Shown piece by piece: positions 9,869 to 32,859 of a DNA stretch of 33,006 nt (positions are counted from its first letter, which is position 1; each line of letters begins with the position of its first letter). The stretch lies in NCBI GenBank assembly GCA_029339195.1, contig JAPTJF010000584.1:1-33006 (forward strand), given 5' to 3'. The position numbers were made by a program, and so were the translations under genes. The notes beneath the pieces were generated by a model. That model was not told the DNA's origin. It did no database searches and worked only from the letters and a program-made list of their open reading frames with translations. The stretch is from Micractinium sp. NFX-FRZ (Eukaryota > Chlorophyta > Trebouxiophyceae > Chlorellales > Chlorellaceae).

Positions 9869-10353
9869 GCGACAGCGATGCGCCTACCCACGGAAGTGCG
9901 CGAGCTTTGGAGAAGGCTGAAGAAATGCGGGCGCCAAAGACGTGCTTGAGCGCAGCCAAGGTGAATCTACTAGCGATCAAGAAGGGATGCCAAGGCCTCC
10001 ACGACTGCTTAGTGACTTGACCCTAGTGTCACTGTTGCCGCCGCCGTCTCAGCAGGCGCAGCGTCCTTTGTTCCTTCTGCCAGCTCCTGTAGTTGATGGC
10101 TAATTGGCGGAGAGGCACCGACAACCGCTCGACTAATGCCTACACACAATCACAAACATGGCATACGTCCCCGGCATGGTGCAAAGCGCTTAAAACGCCA
10201 AGCAGAGGACTTGGAGAGCGGAAGCAGCAATGGCGGTGGCCAGTGGGCCCAAGCCGAACCGCCAAAGGGCCAGGTGGGCGCGTGCCTTCCCACCAGCCAT
10301 GCAGGGGCAGATGTCGATAGTGCACTGGTATTCTCAAGACAGCCAGCCGGGTC
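9869..10353. other. Intergenic stretch between two minus-strand genes
   Basis: It holds the 3' flank of the lipid phosphatase gene and the presumed promoter of the SppA gene. A TTG-initiated frame (9980-9762) encodes a presequence-like peptide (SRFTLAALKHVFGARISSAF) that could be an alternative first exon of SppA, but it lacks an ATG. Nothing else is supported. Confidence 0.4.
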
Positions 10354-12302
10354 TTAGGGCAGGAGAGGCTCACTGCCACTGCCAGGCTCCTCCCCTTCCG
10401 GCTGGTACCCACTGGGCTCTGCTGCTCCCCTGCCGCCGTTGCCGCCCCTCTCAGGCAGCACGTCCTCGTTCAGGCGGCCGGCATGCACAGAGAAGGGGCT
10501 GGCAAAGGCCTGGCGGTAGAAGAGGCAGGCCAGGGAGAGGCCCAGCAGCTGCGCACCCAGCACGTCCTCGACGTGGTGCCTGCAAGGGGGTGGGTGCACG
10601 TGAGGAGGTGGGGGAGCGGGATGGTGGACGTGCAGCTGGTCCCAGCATGCCTGGCAGCATGCAGGGATGGCAGCGCGGCGGTGTTACTCGGGCACTGTCG
10701 CTCTGATATAGATTCAGTCCCTTCCTTCCTCCCCACCTGTGGACCCTCAGGCGTGTGATGCCCACCCACGCAGCCCCCGCCAGCGGGGCCAGCGCCAGCA
10801 CCAGCTGTGCCGGCTGAGCGCCGGGGCCGGCAAAGCAGCGCAGCACGCCCAGCAGCCAGAGGGAGAGAAAGCCGAGGCCGGCGGCGGTCCAGGCCGCGTG
10901 CACTGCAGGAGGGCAGGTTCCAGTGGCGGGCAGGGCAGCGATACAGGCCAGTGCTCACGCCCGGGGACAGCCAGCGGGGAAGCGCAGCACAGCATGCACA
11001 CACTGTCCGAACTATTCGGACACACAGGCTGGCAGCTGAGCATCTGGGGCACTGGCAGCTTCTTGACATTGCCTTAATGCCCCAGTACACTTCCTCTGTG
11101 GAATCCGCAGGTGCCCACCCAAAGGGGAAGCTGCGGCCACAGGCGGCGTCGGCCCTCACGCCTGTCCGCCCCTGCCTACTCAAGGGGAAGCCTGTTAAGC
11201 GTGCCTTTGATGAAGCCGCTACATACAGAAATTCCCTCTCATGCCTGGCTACCCACCTGAGGGGAAGCTGCGCATCCCGGTCTTGAGCACGGAGTGGGGC
11301 ACCCCCTCCTCGCACTGGGGGGCGCCCTCGGGTGCCCACACCGGGATGCCGCCAGAGGGCCAGCAGCGGGCCATGAAGTCGGGACGGGGGCGGCCCACCT
11401 GAGGGGGGTGATGAAGTGGGGAGTGCAGGGGAGGGGGAAGAGCAGTGGGCTACCCAGGTTCAGGCAGGGTGCATGCGGCACGGCGGCGTGGGGCAAGTCT
11501 GCTTGCTCGGCGCAATTTGCGGGTGAGGGTCGTCCCCACCTGCACAACAGTCCACACTTTTCGGGGAGGGCCCCTTCTCTAGCTAGCATGGGCGGGGGAA
11601 TGGCCCCCTGCGGAGTGAGTTTTCATCCACCAGCTGCCCTGCCCCGCCCATCCCCCACAGAGCATCCAGCTAGCCAGCTGCTAGCTCTGGCTGGCTGCTA
11701 GCTCTCGCCTGTGACTTGAGCAGGTTTCCGAGGAGCCCTGTGAGGGCGACGCAGGAGAGCAGCATGAGGCAGGCGTGGTGCGCCTGCACGCGCCCCACAC
11801 GCCCCGCCAGGTGGGCGCCCATCATGACCACAGCAGGCAGCACGAGCGCCAGCAGGGGCACCAGCCAGATGGGGATGAAGTCAGGCATCGTGGGCTGCGG
11901 GGGACAAGGGGCAGGGGACGAGCAAGGCGGGGAGGGAATATCACAGGGCGGCGACCTCCCCGGGGTCAGGTCCACACAGACCTGCTGGTCTGTCGCTCTC
12001 ACCGGTGCTGCACTCTTGTCCCACTGCCACTGCCCATCCCGGCGCCACGTGCCAGCCCAGACCCTGATCCCGCCCCTTCCTCACAAGCCTTAGCACTGCA
12101 CCCCAGCTCTCACCCTGCTGTAGCGCCAGTACTCGGCGTCGGAGCCATGATAGATGAAGTGGGGGTGCGGCTCCCAGGGGTCAACCAACTTCAGCAGTAC
12201 AAACAGCGCCAGGGTGGCGGCGTACTGCGGCCAGTGCGCTGCCGCCAGCTGGGCCCAGCTGGGCTCACGCGGCTGGCGCTCGGGGGTTGAAGGGAGTGCC
12301 AT
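10354..12302 (-). CDS. PAP2-type lipid phosphate phosphatase
   Basis: Minus-strand exons 12302-12114, 11894-11709, 11398-11257, 10902-10737 and 10579-10354 give 302 residues. About six hydrophobic segments are visible, including ALFVLLKLV, LVPLLALVLPAVVMMGAHLA, ACLMLLSCVALTGLLGN and QLLGLSLACLF. The three phosphatase motifs are present: KSQVGRPRP (residues 123-131), FPSVH (170-174) and R223-x5-H229-x3-D233. Plant and animal relatives remove phosphate from phosphatidate or diacylglycerol pyrophosphate in membranes. Two oddities: motif 2 reads PSVH where PSGH is usual, exactly at the exon 3/4 junction, and intron 2 (11708-11399) starts with GC, because only the CAG|GCGAGA border gives the correct KX6RP spacing. 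The C-terminal tail is Gly/Glu-rich and presumably cytosolic. Confidence 0.9.
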
Positions 12303-12947
12303 GGCGGGCGGGGGGTCGTTCAGCGGGTTCTGGCAGGGAGGGCTGGCGCAGCGGTGTGTGCAACGGAAGGACGGTAGGCGGCGGCGGCCGGGTGCTGCTG
12401 TCGGCCGGGCGGGAGGGAGCAGCCGTGCTCCTTGGACGCACTTCGGACGTCCACTTCAACAGAGACGATGCGTTTCTAGCTAGGCTCCAGGGCCCGCAGC
12501 ACGAGGCCCCGACGTGCGGGTTTGCGGGCGAGCAAATTGATGCGCAACAGGGGGCCTCGCCTGCAAAAAGTCAAACGAGCATGTGACATACGTGCGTTTA
12601 CCAAGGGGGCAAAGCTGAGTTTGTATACCCCACACTTCAGGAATCTCTTGGCAGCGCCATGTCAGCGCCGCCGGCCGCCGCCGCCAGCCGCTCTGGGCAG
12701 CCCACCCCTGCTCAGACGCCTGAGCCGGCTCTCAAGCCGACAGATGGTGCATCACACTGATCAGTGCTCCAATCGGAGCCACCCTCCATCCAACTCCCTC
12801 TGTCTTTCCATTCCCCTCCATTCAGCAATCTCATGTCGCCCTCCAATTTACCTCTCCTCGTTTTCCCAGGGTGATTTACATGCCAGCTGGCTGCAGCACG
12901 TCCCAAGTTGATAGCATTCACCAGCACCACAGCTCCATGCAATGTAA
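12303..12947. other. Intergenic stretch, no gene seen
   Basis: It is the upstream flank of the lipid phosphatase gene and the 3' flank of the F-box/LRR gene. A CT-rich segment at 12775-12865 (CCATTCCCCTCCATTC-like) has no coding support. Confidence 0.4.
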
Positions 12948-14956
12948 TCAATTGAACCAAAGCTCCAGGTTGGGGCGCTGGAGCTCTGAAGGCAGCCGGC
13001 CGATTGGGCCTGTGAAGCACAGCCTCCGCAGCTGGCGCAGCTGCAGCACCGGCTCCGGCACCACCATCCACGCCAACTGAGGCAGAGACAGGCTGGTGAG
13101 GTTGGGCGGCAGGTCTTGGGAGAGATCTTGCAGCCCTTCTTCTGACTCGCACTCTGAGAAGTTGAGCTCTTGCAGCGCTGTCAGGGCACCTAACCCTGGC
13201 GGCACAGAGTCGAGGTTGGGCAGGTCCAGTTTCGTCAGCTGCCGGGGCAGCCCAGCGACATCGAACTGCACAGGGGCAGGAGTCAGGAGGACGGGCGGTG
13301 GGGAACATGTGCAAGAGGAGTGGCGCCGAAGAGAGGATAGCCTTGTGCGAACGTGTGCTGCACCCCCCTGGGCAGTGGCAAGCCAGCGAGGCCCTCCCCA
13401 GGTGGAGTACTAGTAGGCTGACGCTCCTCTACCCCACTACGGCTTGCCCCACCTGCCCAACTTGACATCCACACAGGTCAAGCACCTCAAGGCGTGCAAG
13501 CACAGAGAGGTCTGGCAGATGCCCCTGCCAGGGGTGGGGCGCAGGGGGAGCGGGCGCGTGAGTGGAGTGGCATGGGGCGAGGCATGCACCAGCCGCCAAG
13601 GCTGCAAGCCGCCCATGATTCATGCACTGTAAAGGCACAGTATTTCCGGTGAAGGTTGCCAGGCCTCACCAGTTGGAAGCCAATGGGATGCATGCGGCCA
13701 AACGTCAGCTTGCTTAGCTGGGTGAGTGCAGTCAGGCTGCTCAGCCCCTCGCTGTTGCATTCGGTGGCAATGTCCAGAGACGTGACCTGGGCTGCCACCT
13801 CGAAGCCGCTGCCTGCATCCGTCAACAACTCCCGCAGCGCTGGCAGCCGGCCCACTGCTGCCGGCAGGCGGGAGTCAGAACCGCTGGTGAGCACCAATCG
13901 AGTCAGGGCTGTTGCCTGCCGTGCCGCCGCCTCACTCAGCCCTGTGCGGCTGTCGTCGACCCGCAGGTCAACCAAGTTGGGTGGGAGGACAACTGGAACA
14001 CTTGAGCCACGGCGCAACTGCAGCATGCGGGTGGTGAACAGCCCCACGAAGGAAGGGAGAGGGTCGACGCATCAGAGCAATGGCTTGCAAGTGACGCGAC
14101 AGGGGCACGTGGAAGTCAAAAGCAAGCAGATAAGCAAGCAAGTGTGGCATCTGTCGCTGCCAGGCTAAGGCGGGCTGTGGAGTCGCACCTGCAGCTTGGT
14201 GATAGCCGTAAGCCCGCCCAGCGGCGGCACAATGACCAGAGGGTCGCTCTCATCCTCTCCAAACTCCAAATACAGTTCTTGCAGCCGGTCTGCAATGGTG
14301 GCAACCGATATAGTATGCTGAACTGCTCGATGTTCGATATCCTGTAGCGACTAGACTGGACTTAAGTCGACTCGGTGGGACGGGCAGGCGGGTGTAACGG
14401 CGCCCGCCAGCGGGGGTCGCAGCGCAGACACGCTGTGATACGCAGCGCTACGCTGCTCCCTGCAGGCCAGCAAACGCGTGCAGCAAGTGCCGACCCAGCC
14501 ACGCACCAGTCAGGCAGGGCAGCAGGAAGTGCTCCAGCCCTGAAGCGCCCAGGTGCTTGTGGATGCAGTGGGCAGCGTGGTCGGCGCGCTCCAGTTGTGG
14601 TTTGTAGCGGGCCAGGAACGCGGCCAGGCAGATCACGGCGGGCTGCTCGCCGCTTATGTCCTCCACGTGCGGGTGCCACACATCCGGCAGCTGCCTGGAG
14701 CTGTCTGAGAAAGCGCGGTGCGAGAACTTCAAGTGGGCCCTGCTTTCAGAAGTGGGGGCGGCGGCAGCGGTGGCGGGCTGGGAGGGAAATCAAACCGCAG
14801 CTCACGAGGTTCCAGCCCCAGATCTCTATGGCGCTATATTCCGCAAAGCTGCCACAGGCGCCGCCCTGCGCACTTGTCTTTGCTTCGGAGCAAACGCCCG
14901 GCGATGGTCGCCAGCACCTCTGCCGGCAGGTCTACGATACGCAGCACGCGGCTCAT
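12948..14956 (-). CDS. F-box / leucine-rich-repeat protein
   Basis: Minus-strand exons 14956-14874, 14739-14507, 14289-14189, 14017-13670, 13524-13453 and 13265-12948 join in phase to 384 residues. Residues 1-45 form an F-box split by intron 1: IVDLPAEVLATIAGRLLRSK continuing as DKAHLKFSHRAFSDSSRQL. A helical stretch (AVICLAAFLARYKPQLERAD) follows, then leucine-rich repeats: LQELYLEFGEDESD, LPPNLVDLRVDD, LTALTQLSKLTFG, LARLEVLDLCGCQ, LTALQELNFSECESEE and LRQLRRLCFTGPIGRLPSEL. F-box/LRR proteins are substrate receptors of SCF ubiquitin ligases, with the repeats binding the target; the target here is unknown. The ATG at 14956 starts the only frame carrying the F-box. The introns are 110-217 bases. 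Such genes are usually numerous in chlorophytes, and 2372-2797 may be a decayed relative. Confidence 0.82.
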
Positions 14957-16016
14957 CGTGAGGGACGCTGCTACACAATGCGATCGCGCTTGGAGAGGGG
15001 GGTCCACCGGTGCTGGGCCATGCCGCCGCTGAGCTGGTGCCGCCGCTCAGCGCAGCGGGCGGGAGTCACAGCGGTGTGCTGTCCGCAAATGCCTGCGCTT
15101 GTGCTGGGCGGGCAGGGGCACACCCCCCGCTGAACCTTTCCACGCCCCCCAAGTTGGTGGCAAAGACGTGGCTCAGCCTTCTTGCGGCGCCTGTGCTAGG
15201 TTGTGTCCGACGGGCACCAGGCACCGTTGTGCCTGGATGGTGCTCAGGGGATGCGCAGCTCCGCGGTGAGCTCCAGGTACAGAGTGAGGGCAGGCTGGAG
15301 TCGAGGGCAAAGTGGATCTCATCCTAGCTGGCGGCGGCAGCGGGCAGCACTGCGGCTGGGGCGGCAGTGCTGAGCTGGTGTGTGACGGGGCATCCGCGGT
15401 GGGCGGCCGCAACGGTGGGCGGCAGCAGCGGTCGCGGGTGACTGCTGCTCCAGCACCTGCAGTGTGGCCTCGACTGCGACCCCGCTGGGGCAGAGGGAGG
15501 GTGTGAGAGGTCCGACTCGGCGAGTGGAGGCAGCTGCAAAATGGGCTGTTGGCGGCAGGCGGCACCAAGGGGATGACCCCGCCCTGCAATGCTTTCGAGC
15601 TCCTGACAACCGCCCCCGACCCCACCACCACTGACTTTGGCATGCACATGATGCCACTGAGTTGACCATTGCTTGTCCATGTGTTACTGCTCTGCTACGG
15701 ATTAACCTGGCCACTCAAAAGTTTACAGGCAGGCCTCAGCCTGGGAAGCCAGCATTCCCTGCAGCTCCTGCTTCCCCTGCCCGCCGGCAGCACAACACCA
15801 GCAGGTGAGCTGCCGGAGGTGGCCTACAGGAGCATAACTGTTGGTCGCTCTTCCTTAATTTCGCAAATGCGTATGCCCGTGTACTGCACGTACCGCCCAC
15901 AAGGGTCCATGAATGACCTCGTTCAAAGTCCGTCCAAGGCTGCCTTGCCACCGCCTCCCAATCAGCTGCCAATCAGCTGCCAGGGACTCCAGGGGGAGCC
16001 CAGAGCCAAGCTAACC
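14957..16016. other. Divergent intergenic region between the F-box/LRR and alpha-glucosidase genes
   Basis: About 1.06 kb lies between the two divergent starts and must hold both promoters. On the minus strand 15320-15240 reads LPSLYLELTAELRIP before a stop, which resembles an LRR segment and might be a fragment of an F-box/LRR paralogue; the resemblance is short. ATCAGCTGCCAATCAGCTGCC at 15961-15981 is a short tandem duplication just before the alpha-glucosidase start. No complete gene is supported. Confidence 0.4.
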
Positions 16017-28151
<12,135 letters not shown>

Positions 28152-28902
28152 GCTCAGCTGGGAGAAGCCAGGCTGGGCGAAGCCACGGACAGCACCTACC
28201 CATCACATGTGCTCCTCACCAGCCCAAGCTGGCAGGTCTGCTGCCCCGCACAGGAGCAGTGCACAGTTGGGCATTGTTTGGGTGGGGCAAGGGCAGGCGC
28301 CGCTATACAGGCCCTACAGGCGCCGCCCTACACCTTGCTTACGAAAGAACCAACTGACAGACACATGCTCGCAGGCAATGCAAATCCCTGAGTGCCAACA
28401 CTGCAGTTGGCTGCTCGTTCTGTGCAAACGCATGTACAGCTGAGCACCTCCCCACCTCCCAGTGCATGCCATGGCTGAATCTGTTGCATAGTTGCTGGCC
28501 CACCACGCACCATGCCACACTGTTGAAATGACTGCTCTGTGCGGCAAGTGGCAATGTACTTCTTGTGTGGTAAACTGGCCATGAAAGGGTGCCAGGCAGC
28601 AAGTTGACTGGCGGCAACACATACAAGGGGGGCCGAATGGTCGGGCGGGTGCATACAGTGCGGTTGAATAATGTGCAGAACCGGGGGCTGAGCTGGGCTT
28701 GCCTTGGCAGAAAGGGAGCACAGCACAGCCAATATCAAACACAGAAGGGGTGCCAGAGGGAGCAGTGTGGTTGGGGGGCAGTTGGTCGGTGTATTTGGGC
28801 AGAGGTGGGTCATGGGTCTGGGCAGGCAAGACATTGGGCTACCACTCGGTCATCCTTGCCTGCCAGCTCAGCAAAAAGCAAGAGCGGAGGACAGTCCCCT
28901 CC
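28152..28902. other. Convergent intergenic region, no gene seen
   Basis: It separates the 3' ends of the alpha-glucosidase and the CbbY-like phosphatase genes, so it should hold both 3' UTRs. Plus-strand duplicates such as AGCTCAGCTTG/AGCTCAGCTGG near 28141-28160 are short. No TGTAA was found close behind the alpha-glucosidase stop. Confidence 0.45.
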
Positions 28903-31900
28903 TCATTGAGCAGAGGCAGTGGCAGGCTCCACGCGATCGTCCTTGCCCGACAGCTGTCCCGCCGCCAGCTCAGCAAAGCTGACATCAGCGAGGTTGAACA
29001 GCACGGTGTCTGCCCCTGGGAACTCCTGGGAGCGGGTGGAGTTGGTGTAGGTGATGAGGCAGCGCATGCCGGCGCCACAGGCGGCCTTCAGCCCCACCAT
29101 GCTGTCTTCAATAACCAGGCAGGCGGCGGGGTCGACAGACAGGCGCTGCGCGGCCACCTGCGGCAGGCAGGGGCGGGAAAGAGGGAGGGAGGGGCGGGAG
29201 GGAGGGAGGGAGAGCGGGGCAGAGGCGGGGTGTGGGGGCGAGTGTGAAGTGAAGAGGGAGAGGTCGACCTGGCACTGCCGGCTGACAAGTGCACCTCCCC
29301 ATTCTGTGCGACTCCAGGGCTGCCCTCTGACCCGCGGGCACACACGCACCCACGCTCGAGCCTGACGCGCGTGACCAAGCACGGGCCTTCCCTCACAGGC
29401 CTTCCAACCTCCGCCCTAGCCCACAACCCGCTGCCCTTGCGCAGCCACACCACGCCTTGCAGCGCAGGCCTTTCAATCTCCACCCCACAGCCCATCGCCC
29501 TGGCGCAGCCGCACTACGCCTTGCAGCGCAGGCCAGGCAATGCACCTTTCTGCTACTGTCCAGATCAACATAACTGTTGAAGGAAACAGAAAAAAAATGT
29601 TCGACCGCCCACCTGGTAGATCATGGGGTTTGGCTTCTTCTCCTTCACATCGTCCCCCGCCATATACAGATCCAGACCCTCAAACTGCTCCTGCCCCAGC
29701 AGGCTGGGCAGCACAAAGTCGACGGCGGCCTTGGTGGCAGCGGAGCACACCGCCACCGGCACCCCCGCCGCCTGGGCCTCCGCCATCAGCCGCAGAATGC
29801 CGGGCCGAGCAGACACCTCGCCGCTGCCTGCAGGGGGGGCAGCGGGGCGGGAAGGGGGGGATGCCGCGGGCGCTTGTTGTTAGGCGGGGGCAGGCAGAAG
29901 TCTCTGGGGCAGGGGGCAGGCAGGGGCAGGGCAAGGTGCTGTGCGTTCGCCTCGTGCAGATGGGAAGACGGGGACTGCGGGGCAGGAGGGTGCACGCGCA
30001 TGCACCCCTTGCGCATGCATGCAGCCTCTGGAGGAGCAGCCTGGCCCCTCAAAGAACTGCCCCTTCCCCGCCCGCCCTGCGGTGACCATCCTGCTCACCC
30101 TCAGTTTCACCCAGCGAGGCCTGCCCCCCTTCCGTCCGCCAATATCTGCCCACGTCCCATCCTGTTGCTGCAAGTATCCTCCTGTCAACCCACCCCAGCC
30201 TGCTCTCCTTCCAGCCCCTCCACCCACCAACGCTGGCACTGCGCTGCTCCGCCTCCCACTCTGCCAGCCCCAGCTGCGTTGCAGCCCCATCCACTCCCCA
30301 CCACCCACCCATCCCCTCCACTGCTTGTGTGGCCCCCTTTCCGCCCCCCTTTCCCCCGGCCCCCACCGCCCCTCCAATGACGCCTGTGCACTGGTCCGCC
30401 TCCGTCTCCTTGCAAGCCCCCGCTGCTTCTGTGCCCCCCAACCCCTCACAACTCTCACCACCCCGCCCTCACACCCCATCTGCCCACCCACCAATGATGT
30501 CCTTGTACTTCTCCGTCTTCCACTCCTGCAGCGTGTCAATCAGCAGCGCCTCCTCCGCCTCGTCAGCCGGCGCGCGCCCCCCAAGCACGCTCGAGGTGGG
30601 CCAGCCGTTGAGGCCAAAGTAGTGCCGCATCTTGGGTTTGCCGCCGCCCACCTGCAGGGCGGGGGACGGGGGGAGATGGGGTGAGGGTCAGGCAGGCAGG
30701 CAAGCAGGCAGGCTGGTAGGCAGGCAGGCAGGCAGACAGACGGGTAGGCAGGCGGGCAGGCAGCGGGCGGGTAGGCAGGCTGGCAGGCAGCATGTTGCTT
30801 TGATTGTCCGGGTGCCGTGCCCAGCACTTGTGACAATTGAGCTGGATGTATCTCCCGCTGGCCACTGCCCGTGCCACATCGCGCGACCATCAGTCTGTGC
30901 CTCCTCCCTTGCCGGCCACTTCAAATCTCTGTCACCAACCCCACCCATTGCTCAGTCCCCTCGGTATTTGCTTGGCTCCTCCCTTGCCCTCCTGCTCACC
31001 CTGCACACCGCACTCCTGCCCCCTTCCGCAGCTGCCACCCGCCCTCCCGGCCTGCCACAACCTGCTCCCCCCCTACCACCCGCCTTCTCCCTGTCTCGCT
31101 CCCCTCTCCCTCCCCCTCCTTCCCCGACATTCTACTAAGCCCGCCCACGTGCTCCTGTCCCCTTCCCCACCTGTCACCCGCCCTCCCGGCCTGCCGCAAC
31201 CTGCTCCCCTCCCAACCCCCCCTCTCGCTCCCCCTCCTTCCCTGCCCCACCTTGTTCTGCAGTTCGTCATAATACTCCACGCTCCACACCACTGGCTCCC
31301 CAGGGTTGTTGGGGCAGCGCACGTCAAAGTTTGAAAAGGCGGCGCAGTACGCCAGGCGGTGGATCTCCTCGCTCTCAACAATCACGCCTGCGCTTGGCAG
31401 CAGGGGCAGGGGCGGGAGCGGTGGGAATGTCATGGGCAGAGGCAGAGGCAGCATGAGAGGGCAAGTCTAAGCAAGCCCTCGAGCCCCCGCTTGCGTGCGG
31501 AAATTCCAGTAAGCATGTGCCTGTGTCCGCCGCACCGTCGCAGTCGAAGATGAGCGCTTGGAGGCCGCCGGGGAATGCCGCGGCTGCGACGGCGCCACCC
31601 AGCCTCCGGCCCAGCGCCCTGCCACCCTGGCCGCCCCGCCGAAACTCTGCCTGCAATTGCGGCTGGTTGGGTAGCAGCACACTGCAACGCATGCGCGAAG
31701 CAGTGCCTCGGGTTCCGTGAGCAAGAGATGATCATCTTGCACACACACAGCGGCGACGGCCTTGGCGTGTCCACCCAACAGGCGGCAGGCGGCAGCGGCG
31801 GTGGGACACTTCAAGGGAGCTGCGGGTCCCGCTGCGGCCGTGCTCACCTGCGCATTGGGACCCGGAGGGACTTCACAGGCGCCGGCTTGGCGCCACCCAG

Positions 31901-31957
31901 GTAGCGCGGACTGGGCTTGCTGGCGCAAGCTGCTGCCGGAAGGCTGCCGCAATGCAT
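28903..31957 (-). CDS. CbbY-like HAD-superfamily phosphatase, plastid-type
   Basis: Minus-strand exons 31957-31848, 31681-31536, 31387-31251, 30651-30492, 29827-29613 and 29157-28903 join in phase to 340 residues. The first exon (MHCGSLPAAACASKPSPRYL...) and the Arg/Gly/Ala-rich start of exon 2 fit a transit peptide; an upstream in-frame ATG exists near 32026. HAD motif I is FDCDG (Asp83, Asp85) interrupted by intron 2; motif II lies in VPVAVCSAATKAAV; the motif III lysine is in DDVKEKKPNP; motif IV is VIEDSMVG. A cap domain sits between (YYDELQNKVGGGKPKMRHYF). The order and content match plant plastid CbbY-like proteins (Arabidopsis At3g48420 type), reported to dephosphorylate xylulose-1,5-bisphosphate, an inhibitor of Rubisco. 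A Rubisco-protecting role here is inference from that similarity. The gene converges on the alpha-glucosidase. Confidence 0.9.
29161..29230 (+). repeat. GGGA/GGCG purine-rich tract in the last intron of the phosphatase gene
   Basis: Imperfect GGGAGGGAGGG units on the plus strand, so the intron RNA is CT-rich just upstream of its acceptor at 29158 and probably acts as its polypyrimidine tract. Confidence 0.7.
30689..30791 (+). repeat. GGCA tetranucleotide microsatellite in intron 3 of the phosphatase gene
   Basis: Roughly 100 bases of imperfect GGCA units (with GGTA, GACA and GGCG variants). It lies in the intron between the exons 31387-31251 and 30651-30492. No coding support. Confidence 0.9.
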
Positions 31958-32636
31958 GGTCGCCAGGTTTCTTTTTTTGATGTGTTGCGTGTGGCCAAAA
32001 TTTCGACATACCAGGTGTTTCAACATGATCCTCGCATGCTGCGCTGGCACCACGTGGAGGTGCGAGATCTCGCGAGAGGAAGGGTGTTATGAGGGGAGGT
32101 GAATGACTGCATACATCTTGCCACTGGTCGAGAAACGGCCGTGCCTTATTAACGCTGCACCCCAGGCAAGATCACTTATTCAGGGCCGCTGCTTGCCAAA
32201 AGAATGTGGGTTCTGTTTTGCCGCTGCTAGTCTGTTGGCAACCCCTTCTCCTCTGAACAGTGTCTGCCCTTGCTCTACATTTCTGAATGAACAGCAAAAT
32301 AAAGTGTGTTGCAACAGGCCTGTTGCAGCAAGGCCAGCAGGCAGCAAGGGTAGCAAGAAGGCGGAAGGGCTGCCGAGCGGCTGCCGGGACATTGCATACG
32401 GGCAGACTTCCAGTGTTGCGTGCAAGCAATAGGAAGGCTTGTATATTCTCCCATGTGCGCGCTGTTGCAGGGCTGGGCAGCGATTGGCAAACGTGTGGCT
32501 GTGCAGCTATCTCGCGCTTGGAGAGAACGCGTGTACAGCTGTCAAGTAGCGGGCGTGCGAGCAAGTTGCTTCTCACAACCTAAATTTCACCACCCAACCA
32601 ACCAGCTGCAGCATGCGTTGTGAGCAAAACACGGTA
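31958..32636. other. Intergenic region upstream of the phosphatase gene
   Basis: It should carry the phosphatase promoter on the minus strand. It is less GC-rich than the genes. The plus strand has a short direct repeat around 32305-32350 (GCAACAGGCCTGTTGCAGCA is a near-perfect palindrome, 32311-32330). No gene is supported. Confidence 0.4.
32626..32629 (-). terminator. RNA polymerase III T-run terminator of tRNA-Lys
   Basis: Four consecutive T on the minus strand start 8 bases after the tRNA 3' end, the usual position and form of a Pol III terminator. Confidence 0.7.
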
Positions 32637-32709
32637 CGCCCACCGTCGGGCTCGAACCGACGACCACAAGGTTAAGAGCCTTGCGCTCTACCGACTGAGC
32701 TAGACGGGC
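32637..32709 (-). tRNA. tRNA-Lys (anticodon CUU)
   Basis: Read on the minus strand the 73 bases fold as a cloverleaf. The acceptor stem is GCCCGTC against GGTGGGC with two G-U pairs, followed by a G discriminator. The D arm contains TAGCTCAGTCGGTAGAGC (A box), the anticodon loop reads CTCTTAA with anticodon CTT, and the T arm contains GGTTCGAGCCC (B box). There is no encoded CCA and no intron. A T4 run on the same strand (plus-strand A run at 32626-32629) sits 8 bases downstream and fits an RNA polymerase III terminator. This is a nuclear-type gene. Confidence 0.95.
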
Positions 32710-32859
32710 AGATGATGAAAATCGTTCTTTTCTTTACATTTAGATACACGCAAGTTTTGCCCCTCGTTGCCCCGGCTGGCGAATGAGTCCATTCGTCTCC
32801 TTTCAAGGAGACAAAGCAGAAGCTTCTTAAGCTGCTCCATTCTCGTCCTGCGATGCTTT

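Noticed and set aside
30689..30791. CRISPR-like array
   Set aside because: It is an uninterrupted GGCA microsatellite without spacers.
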